A DNA stretch of 64,000 nucleotides from Brachybacterium sp036311905 (GTDB lineage Bacteria > Actinomycetota > Actinomycetes > Actinomycetales > Dermabacteraceae): assembly GCF_036311905.1 (NCBI RefSeq), contig NZ_JAZDCH010000021.1:62001-126000 (forward strand), written 5' to 3'. Under the pieces are notes generated by a model, which saw only the letters and a list, made by a program, of their open reading frames with translations, was not told the origin of the DNA and made no database searches. Below, piece after piece: positions 58,134-64,000 of the stretch. The position numbers and the translations under genes are program-made. Numbering within the stretch: position 1 is the first letter of the stretch; each line of letters opens with the position of its first letter.

Positions 58134-59474
58134 TCAGAACAGGGTGATGGGTTTGACGATGTCCGCGTACAGCAGCAGGACGGTCATGAGCAGGAACACG
58201 ATCGCGACCGCGTTGGTCAGCGGCAGCATCCGGGACATGTCCACGGGGCCGGGATCGGGGCGGCCGCGCAGCCGGGCGATCAGCCGGCGGACTCCCTCGA
58301 TCAGCGCGCCGAGCACGTGCCCTCCGTCGAGCGGCAGCAGCGGGACGAGGTTGAACACGAACAGCGCCATGTTGAGCGAGGCGAGCATCGAGACCAGGGT
58401 CGCGGTCTTCTCCTTCAGCTCGAAGCCGGGCTCGTCGGTCGCGGCGACCTCGCCCGCGAGGCGCGAGACCCCGACCACGCCGAGGGGGCCCTCGGGGTCT
58501 CGCTCGGCGCTGCCGAAGGCGGCCTGGGCCACCTCGTACAGCCGCACGGGCAGGGTGAGGATCAGCCGACCGGTCTGGGTGAAGGCGCTCCAGGCCATGG
58601 CCGGCACCTCGGTGGGCGACTGCGGCACGAGGTCGGGCGTCCCGGAGACGCCGAGGAAGCCGACCTCCTCGGTCAGCAGCGTGCCGTCCGCGGCGTACAC
58701 CACCGACCCCTCCTCGTCGAGCACCGGGCGGGCGTCGACGATGGGGGTGGCCTGCAGGGTAAGGGTCTGCCCGTCGCGCTCCACGACGACGTCGACGGTG
58801 CGGTCCCCCGCCCCGCGGATGGCCTCGGTGACGTCGGCCCAGGTGTCGATCTGGTGCCCGTCGATCACCTGCAGCGTGTCCCCGGGCTGGATCCCGGCGG
58901 CCAGGGCCGGCGCCTCGGGCCGTCCCTCGCAGGAGACATCGGCCGGGGCGTCGGCGGGGACCACGCACTCGGAGACGGTCTGCACCGTCGGGGTGACGGC
59001 CGGCAGGCCGATCCCGCTGACCAGAACCAGCATCAGCACGAGCGAGATGAGCAGGTTCATGGTGGGCCCGCCGAGCATGACCACGAGCTTCTTCGGCACG
59101 GACAGCGCGACGAAGGTGCGGTGGGCGTCCTCGGGCCCGTAGAGGGAGGACTCGTACTCCTTCGCCTCCCGGGACATGCTGGACAGCTGCTGGACGAGGC
59201 CGGTGGAGTCCTCCCGGACCGTCCCCTCGGGATCGCCGCGGTGCGGCGGGAACATGCCGATCATGCGGATGTAACCGCCGAGCGGGAAGGCCTTGAGGCC
59301 GTACTCGGTCTCGCCCCGGGTGCGGGAGAGGATCGTCGGCCCGAAGCCGACCATGTACTGGGTCACCCGCACGCCGAACAGTTTCGCGGGCACCAGGTGG
59401 CCCACCTCGTGCAGCGCGATGGAGAGCGCGAGACCGAGCGCGATGATCAGCACCCCGAGGGCGAACAGCAGCAT
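58134..59474 (-). CDS. Site-2 protease, RseP/Rip1-like intramembrane metalloprotease
   Basis: Intramembrane zinc protease of the M50 family, 446 residues, that cleaves anti-sigma factors or other membrane proteins. The first helix carries HEVGH (H22, E23, H26), followed by GFGPTILSRTRGETEYGLKAFPLGGYIRMIGM. An inserted cytoplasmic-side segment (about 77-120) precedes the second helix; a PDZ domain lies around 185-270 (ALAAGIQPGDTLQVIDGHQIDTWADV), and NLVPLLPLDGGHVLG near residue 380 is the second active-site motif. About four helices. It starts two bases after the dxr stop. Confidence 0.94.
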   Translation of the reverse strand: MLLFALGVLIIALGLALSIALHEVGHLVPAKLFGVRVTQYMVGFGPTILSRTRGETEYGLKAFPLGGYIRMIGMFPPHRGDPEGTVREDSTGLVQQLSSMSREAKEYESSLYGPEDAHRTFVALSVPKKLVVMLGGPTMNLLISLVLMLVLVSGIGLPAVTPTVQTVSECVVPADAPADVSCEGRPEAPALAAGIQPGDTLQVIDGHQIDTWADVTEAIRGAGDRTVDVVVERDGQTLTLQATPIVDARPVLDEEGSVVYAADGTLLTEEVGFLGVSGTPDLVPQSPTEVPAMAWSAFTQTGRLILTLPVRLYEVAQAAFGSAERDPEGPLGVVGVSRLAGEVAATDEPGFELKEKTATLVSMLASLNMALFVFNLVPLLPLDGGHVLGALIEGVRRLIARLRGRPDPGPVDMSRMLPLTNAVAIVFLLMTVLLLYADIVKPITLF

Positions 59475-59476
59475 GG

Positions 59477-60682
59477 TCAGCCCTCCCGGGAACCGATGAT
59501 CGCGTGGGCTGCGGTGCGGGCCCACGCCTCGGCCTCGAGCAGGGCGGGCACGCCGCCGGCGAGGGTCGCCCGCGGCCGACAGGGGTCCTCGAGGACCGCG
59601 GCCAGCAGCTCGGTGATGCCGAGGAAGGACAGGCGGCCCGCGAGGAAGGCGTCGACCGCCTCCTCGTTCGCGGCGTTGAGCACGGCCATCGCCCCCTCCC
59701 CGGCGCGGTGCGCCGCGCGGGCGAGCCGGATCGCGCCGAAGGTGACCTCGTCGACGGGCTCGAAGGTCCACGACTGCGCCGTGGTGAAGTCGAGGGGGCG
59801 GGCGAGGCCGGGGAGCTTCTCTGGATGGGCGAGGGCCCAGCCGATCGCGTGGCGCATGTCCGGGGGGCTGGCCTGGGCGATGGTCGAGCCGTCCACGAGG
59901 GTCGCCATGGAGTGGACGATCGACTGCGGGTGGACCACCACGCGCACCCGGTCCTCCGGCAGGTCGAAGAGGAAGCAGGCCTCGATCACCTCGAGCGCCT
60001 TGTTGACCAGGGTCGCCGAGTTGGTGGTGATCACGGGGCCCATCGCCCAGGTGGGGTGCGCGAGGGCCTGCTCGGGGGTGACGTCGACGAGCTCGGCGCG
60101 GGTGCGGCCGCGGAAGGGGCCGCCGGAGGCGGTGACCACGAGGTGGTCGACCTGGTCCGGTCGCACCCCGGCAAGGGCCTGGGCGATCGCGGTGTGCTCG
60201 GAGTCGACCGGGAGGATCTGTCCGGGGGCGGCGGCGCCGGTGACGAGCGCACCGCCGACGACGAGAGACTCCTTGTTCGCGAGCGCGAGACGGGCACCGG
60301 AGGCGAGGGCCGCGAGGGTCGGCTTGAGCCCGACGGATCCGGTGATCGCGTTCAGCACCGCGTCACCGGGGCCCAGGGAGCCGGCGAGGCGCTCGACCTC
60401 GGCGGCGCCGTCGGAGAACGCCGGCGCCGCGATCCCCTCCGCGGCGCAGGCCGCGGTCACGGCCCGTTCGACGTCCTCGGCGCGATCGGGGTCCGAGATC
60501 ACGAGCTGCTCGGGGCGATGGGCGAGGACCTGCTCGGCGACGAGCGCGGGGCGGGACCCGCCCGCGGCGAGGCCGTGCACCCGGGCGAGACCCGGGTAGC
60601 GGGTGAGGACCTCGAGGGTCTGGGTCCCGATGGACCCCGTGGATCCCAGCAGGACGAGGCGGCGGCCCCCCGCGTCGGTCAC
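59477..60682 (-). CDS. dxr: 1-deoxy-D-xylulose-5-phosphate reductoisomerase
   Basis: First committed step of the MEP pathway, 401 residues. NADPH loop LLGSTGSIGTQTLEVL (about 11-26), metal and substrate motifs LANKESLVVGGALV, PVDSEHTAIAQAL, TASGGPFRG and NSATLVNKALEVIEACFLF are complete, and the C-terminal helical domain has LNAANEEAVDAFL. The GTG at 60682 overlaps the stop of the first DivIVA-like gene (GTGA). ispG, a later MEP enzyme, is two genes further on. Confidence 0.97.
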   Translation of the reverse strand: MTDAGGRRLVLLGSTGSIGTQTLEVLTRYPGLARVHGLAAGGSRPALVAEQVLAHRPEQLVISDPDRAEDVERAVTAACAAEGIAAPAFSDGAAEVERLAGSLGPGDAVLNAITGSVGLKPTLAALASGARLALANKESLVVGGALVTGAAAPGQILPVDSEHTAIAQALAGVRPDQVDHLVVTASGGPFRGRTRAELVDVTPEQALAHPTWAMGPVITTNSATLVNKALEVIEACFLFDLPEDRVRVVVHPQSIVHSMATLVDGSTIAQASPPDMRHAIGWALAHPEKLPGLARPLDFTTAQSWTFEPVDEVTFGAIRLARAAHRAGEGAMAVLNAANEEAVDAFLAGRLSFLGITELLAAVLEDPCRPRATLAGGVPALLEAEAWARTAAHAIIGSREG

Positions 60683-61227
60683 GGGACGGAGGCCATCACG
60701 TCCGCGACGTGGTCGAGGTAGACGTCGACCACGGCCTCACGGTACCCCTCGGGGCCGCGGCGACGGCGGAAAGCCGCGCGGCGGACATCGTCCACGCTCA
60801 TCGGCAGGCCGTCGGTGAAGTAAGCGACGAGCTGATCGCAGAGGGCGTCGACGTCGGCCTTGTCGTAGGCGGGCTCCCCCTGGGCGGCCGGGGAGAAACG
60901 ATCCCCCGCGGGACGCTCGAGCCGCTCGCGCAGCACCTCGGCGCGACGGGTCAGCTGGGCCACCCACGCCTCCTCGCCCTGCTCGGCGATCGCGTCGTCG
61001 CGGGCCTGCAGCGCGAAGGCGTCGGACAGGCGGTCGAGCGCCTCGTCGACCACGCGCATGTCGTAGCCGCCGCGCTCGGTGCCGAAGCTCGCCGAGGTGA
61101 TGTCGGCCCCGCCGAAGGAGGCGTCGCGCCCCTCGTAGGCGGTGCGGGCGCGCGCCAGGAACTCGTCGACCTCGCGCATGTCATAGCCGACGCTGAGACG
61201 CGAGACGCGCTCGAACGAATTGCTCAC
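60679..61227 (-). CDS. DivIVA-like repeat protein
   Basis: A 182-residue protein with four copies of a short motif of the type G-Y-D-x2-x-V-D-x-x-L: GYDMREVDEFL (14-24), GYDMRVVDEAL (54-64), AYDKADVDALC (120-130) and GYREAVVDVYL (161-171). The motif corresponds to the N-terminal lipid-binding turn of DivIVA and to DivI1A repeat families; the long coiled coil of true Wag31/DivIVA is absent. A role at the membrane or septum is plausible but not shown. GTG at 61227 has AAGGA seven bases upstream, and the stop overlaps the dxr start. Confidence 0.8.
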   Translation of the reverse strand: MSNSFERVSRLSVGYDMREVDEFLARARTAYEGRDASFGGADITSASFGTERGGYDMRVVDEALDRLSDAFALQARDDAIAEQGEEAWVAQLTRRAEVLRERLERPAGDRFSPAAQGEPAYDKADVDALCDQLVAYFTDGLPMSVDDVRRAAFRRRRGPEGYREAVVDVYLDHVADVMASVP

Positions 61228-61313
61228 CAGTGGATCCTTCCTCGGTGCTGTCGGTGACCCACTGTAGCGGCGGGTGCCGGATGGGTCTGGGAGGCGCGGG
61301 GACGCGGGGCGGC

Positions 61314-61751
61314 TCAGCGATCGCGGCCCAGGAGGCGGTGGAGGAGGCCGGGCCGCCTCCCGGACGCGTCCCCGCCGAGCAGCCGCCCGGTCGCCGGATC
61401 GCGATCCTGCGCGGGCGGAGTCGTGCGCGGCGCGACGGGCCGGTCCGCGCGGGCGCCGGCGGGGCCGCGGCCGGGGTCGCCTCCCGGCAGCGGCTCCGGC
61501 TCCTCGCCCCGCTCGAGCGCGGCGAAGCGCGGCGTGAGCTCCTCGTCGAGGAACACGTCCACCTGGTTCATGTCGTAGGCCTCGCGGAAGCGCGTGGTCG
61601 TGAACCGGTGGTGGACGACCGAGCGGGCGGTGACGGAGCCGTCGCGGGTCGCGAGGGCGCGCTCGCAGAGGTCGAGGAACTCGTCGACCTCCTGCTGGTC
61701 GTACCCCTCGCCGAAGCGGGTGGTCTCGAAGCGGACGTCCAGGGCGATCAT
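61314..61751 (-). CDS. Second DivIVA-like repeat protein
   Basis: A 145-residue protein with two DivIVA-type motifs, GYDQQEVDEFLD (17-28) and AYDMNQVDVFLD (59-70), each preceded by a FxTTRF segment. The last 70 residues are a basic, Pro/Gly/Arg-rich tail ending LLHRLLGRDR, likely disordered. It stands 86 bp upstream of the four-motif protein and looks like a paralogue. The ATG at 61751 follows GAGGAG almost directly, so spacing is tight, but no better start is available. Confidence 0.75.
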   Translation of the reverse strand: MIALDVRFETTRFGEGYDQQEVDEFLDLCERALATRDGSVTARSVVHHRFTTTRFREAYDMNQVDVFLDEELTPRFAALERGEEPEPLPGGDPGRGPAGARADRPVAPRTTPPAQDRDPATGRLLGGDASGRRPGLLHRLLGRDR

Positions 61752-61817
61752 CTCCTCGGGTGGGTGGCGCCGGGGGCTCCCGGACGTCGCGGCTCGGCGG
61801 TTCGGCGGCTCAGCGGC

Positions 61818-63098
61818 TCAGTCGTCCGCGGTCGGGGCGGCGGCCGCGGCGACCGCCTCGACCCGAGCCACGCGTGCCTCGCGGTCGGCACGGTGGGCGT
61901 CGGACTCGATGACCTCCGCGGCGAGCTGCCCGCAGGCGCCGTCGATGTCGCTGCCGCGCGTGTCGCGGATGGTCGCGGAAATCCCGTTGTCGCGCAGGAT
62001 CTCGACGAAGCGCTTCTCGTCCCGCGGGTCCGAGGCGGTCCACTTCGAGCCCTTCACCGGGTTCAGCGGGATCGGGTTCACGTGCACCCAGTGGGCGCCG
62101 CCCTTGGAGATCAGCCGGTCCGCGAGCAGCTGGGCGCGATGCGCCTGGTCGTTGATGTCGCGAATCAGGGCGTACTCGATGCTCACCCGTCGGCCCGTGG
62201 CCTCGAAGTACTCCCAGGCGGCGTCGAGGATCTCGTCGACGTCGAAGCGGGTGTTGATGGGGACCAGCTCGTCGCGCAGCGCATCGTCGGGGGCGTGGAG
62301 GGAGACGGCGAGGGTCACCGGGATCTCCTCCTTGATCAGCTTGCGCACGGCCGGGGCGAGGCCCACGGTCGAGACGGTGATATGGCGGGCGCCCATCCCG
62401 AAGCCCTCGGGCGCCGGGGCGTTCAGCCGCTTGCAGGTCGTCGCGACGGGACGGTAGTTGGCCAGTGGCTCCCCCATCCCCATGAAGACGATGTTCGAGA
62501 CCCGGCCGGTGCCGCCGGGCAGCTCGCCGCGAGAGAGCATGCGGTTCGCGATCCGCACCTGCTCGAGGATCTCGGCGGTGGAGAGGTTGCGGGTCAGTCC
62601 CATCTGGCCCGTCGCGCAGAAGGGGCAGTTCATGCCGCAGCCGGCCTCGGAGGAGATGCACAGCGTGACGCGGTCGCTGTAGCGCATCAGCACGGACTCG
62701 ACCATCGAGCCGTCGTAGAGCTTCCAGAGGAACTTCTGGGTCGCGCCGTGGTCGGCGGACTGGCGCGAGACGACCGTGAGCAGCTCGGGGAAGAAGCGGT
62801 CCACGAGCTCCTGCCGACGATCCTTGGGGAGGTCGGTGAGGTCCTCCGGATCCGTGGTGAAGTGCTCGAGGTAGTGGGTCGAGAGCTGCTTGGCACGGAA
62901 TCCGGGCAGCCCCATCTCCTCGACGGCGGCGATGCGCTCGGCGAGTGTGAGGTCCGCGAGGTGGGCGGGGGCCTTGCCGCGGCGCGTGGGGCGCAGCTGC
63001 AGCTGGCCCGGGGCGAGCGCGACCTTCTGGCCGGGCACCGCCTCCCGCGAGAGGTCGGGCAGGTCGGCGGTCGGATCGGACGCGGGGCGGGTGCTCAT
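61818..63098 (-). CDS. rlmN: 23S rRNA/tRNA adenine C2-methyltransferase RlmN
   Basis: Radical SAM methylase that modifies A2503 of 23S rRNA and A37 of some tRNAs, 426 residues. The radical SAM cluster is CGMNCPFC (about residues 155-162). The two mechanistic cysteines are visible, one in RVTLCISSEAG (about 147) and one in GSDIDGACGQLA near residue 390. FMGMGEPLANY and VSLHAPDD are further family motifs. The C-terminal 30 residues are an Ala/Arg/Glu extension. It overlaps the cdsA stop (ATGA). Confidence 0.96.
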   Translation of the reverse strand: MSTRPASDPTADLPDLSREAVPGQKVALAPGQLQLRPTRRGKAPAHLADLTLAERIAAVEEMGLPGFRAKQLSTHYLEHFTTDPEDLTDLPKDRRQELVDRFFPELLTVVSRQSADHGATQKFLWKLYDGSMVESVLMRYSDRVTLCISSEAGCGMNCPFCATGQMGLTRNLSTAEILEQVRIANRMLSRGELPGGTGRVSNIVFMGMGEPLANYRPVATTCKRLNAPAPEGFGMGARHITVSTVGLAPAVRKLIKEEIPVTLAVSLHAPDDALRDELVPINTRFDVDEILDAAWEYFEATGRRVSIEYALIRDINDQAHRAQLLADRLISKGGAHWVHVNPIPLNPVKGSKWTASDPRDEKRFVEILRDNGISATIRDTRGSDIDGACGQLAAEVIESDAHRADREARVARVEAVAAAAAPTADD

Positions 63099-63979
63099 GG
63101 CAGCAGGACCTCCAGCAGGATGTAGGTGGTGGGAGCGGCCAGCAGGATGGAGTCCACCCGGTCCAGCACACCGCCGTGGCCGGGCAGCAGATGCCCCATG
63201 TCCTTGATGCCGAGGTCGCGCTTGAGCAGCGACTCGGCGAGATCACCGGCGGTGGAGACGACGACGAGCACGACTCCGAGGGCGATCGCGACCCACAGCG
63301 GCAGGTCGAGCACGAGGTGGCCGAGGGCCGCGACCCCGCTCGTCCCCAGCAGCAGGGAGCCGGCGAAGCCCTCCCAGCTCTTCTTGGGGCTGATCGTCGG
63401 GGCCATCGGGTGGGAGCCGAAGAGGACGCCGGTGATGTAGCCGCCCACGTCGTTGCCGACCGGGCCGAGGACGGCGAGCAGCACCAGCAGCGCCCCGTCC
63501 TCCCGGCCGTGCAGCAGCAGTGTGAAACTGCCCAGGAAGGCGATCCAGACGAGGCAGAAGACTCCCCCGGCCACGTCCCGCAGGGCGCTGAGGCCCATCG
63601 ACTCGGTGACCCGCCAGAGGATCAGCACGCAGACCGCGACGGCGGTCGAGACCAGCAGGCCCTCCTGGTCGAAGACGACCGTGGAGACGGTCATCCCGAC
63701 CACGCCCACCAGCAGCGGCACGGCCGGCACCCGCAGACCCCCGTGCCCCAGGGCGCGGGTCAGCTCGAGCACCGCGAGCACCATGATCACGCCCACCAGG
63801 ACCGGGAAAGCCGGCGGGAACAGGAACAGGGCACCGAGCAGCACGCCCGCCAGAGCCAATCCCACGGCGATCGCGGCCGGGAGGTTGCGGCCCGGTCCGC
63901 GGCGCTTCGCGTGCACCGGCTCCGTGGTCACCGGCCCGGTCTTCGCCGGCGCGTCGGCCGACGGGCTCGCGTCGACCAC
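63095..63979 (-). CDS. cdsA: Phosphatidate cytidylyltransferase
   Basis: Makes CDP-diacylglycerol for phospholipid synthesis, the substrate of PgsA encoded at about 24 kb. About 294 residues are seen with seven to eight transmembrane helices. The signature is SLLKRDLGIKDMGHLLPGHGGVLDRVD near the C-terminus, and GNDVGGYITGVLFGSHPMAPTISPKKSWEG is the catalytic loop region. The frame stays open to the window edge beyond the GTG at 63979, so the true start may lie outside. The stop overlaps the rlmN start. Confidence 0.93.
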   Translation of the reverse strand: MVDASPSADAPAKTGPVTTEPVHAKRRGPGRNLPAAIAVGLALAGVLLGALFLFPPAFPVLVGVIMVLAVLELTRALGHGGLRVPAVPLLVGVVGMTVSTVVFDQEGLLVSTAVAVCVLILWRVTESMGLSALRDVAGGVFCLVWIAFLGSFTLLLHGREDGALLVLLAVLGPVGNDVGGYITGVLFGSHPMAPTISPKKSWEGFAGSLLLGTSGVAALGHLVLDLPLWVAIALGVVLVVVSTAGDLAESLLKRDLGIKDMGHLLPGHGGVLDRVDSILLAAPTTYILLEVLLP

Positions 63980-64000
63980 GCCGACGGCCGCCTCGACCGG

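Noticed and set aside
1..64000. tRNA or rRNA genes, insertion sequences, prophage or genomic island
   Set aside because: No cloverleaf-like segments with T-arm consensus, no transposase or integrase motifs, and no composition break were noticed by eye.

Overview
The window is a 64 kb piece of a very GC-rich actinobacterial chromosome. Coding is dense, with many ATGA/GTGA overlaps and frequent GTG starts. The gene order is typical of Micrococcales: rimP-nusA-ylxR-infB-rbfA-truB, cdsA-rlmN-DivIVA-like-dxr-site-2 protease-ispG-GNAT, recA-recX, ftsK-pgsA-cinA-clgR, and lexA facing a LysM gene next to nrdR. A member of Dermabacteraceae (Brachybacterium-like) is my best guess, but this is inference from gene order and composition. 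I see no tRNA or rRNA genes, insertion sequences, prophage or CRISPR array. This is core chromosome, not an island.

Layout. 1-8.4 kb: dinB (cut by the window edge), a HEPN-like gene, a spermidine-synthase-like gene, a cold-shock gene, a PAC2 protein, a HelD/HelR-type RNA polymerase recycling ATPase, nrdR, a LysM membrane protein and lexA. The last two share a divergent promoter region with two LexA boxes. 8.4-17.1 kb: a DinG-like helicase, hflX, an RsmC-like methyltransferase, dapF, miaA, a YbjN protein and miaB. 17.3-20.6 kb: a complete GluABCD-type amino-acid ABC importer. 20.6-30.1 kb: recX-recA (LexA box upstream), DUF3046-clgR, cinA, pgsA, ftsK, rnj and dapA. 30.2-36.2 kb: an unusual asparagine-synthetase-like/CofE-like fusion, a HAD hydrolase, azlCD, a small membrane protein and dapB. 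36.2-43.4 kb: an M16 peptidase, pnp, rpsO, ribF and an L,D-transpeptidase. 43.4-51.4 kb: a 41-bp repeat cluster, then the translation-factor operon truB-rbfA-(TRM11-like methyltransferase)-infB-ylxR-nusA-rimP, transcribed leftward. 51.5-64 kb: a ferritin-like lipoprotein, proS, a Tat-exported GH15-like protein, and the isoprenoid/membrane-protease/phospholipid cluster GNAT-ispG-rip-dxr-two DivIVA-like genes-rlmN-cdsA.

How the genes connect. DNA damage response: lexA, recA, recX, dinB, the DinG-like helicase and the LysM division regulator. LexA boxes are seen only at lexA, the LysM gene and recA. Diaminopimelate/lysine and cell wall: dapA, dapB, dapF, the L,D-transpeptidase and the two DivIVA-like proteins. 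RNA metabolism: rnj, pnp, miaA, miaB, truB, rlmN and hflX. MEP isoprenoid synthesis: dxr and ispG.

Three observations stand out. (1) At least eleven genes start exactly six bases after a -10-like hexamer and lack a Shine-Dalgarno, which indicates systematic leaderless expression. (2) The 875-residue fusion protein has lost its amidotransferase cysteine and has a degraded PP-loop, but carries a C-terminal domain resembling F420 gamma-glutamyl ligase. (3) A 41-bp direct-repeat cluster beyond truB has three identical arms that can each pair with one inverted arm.
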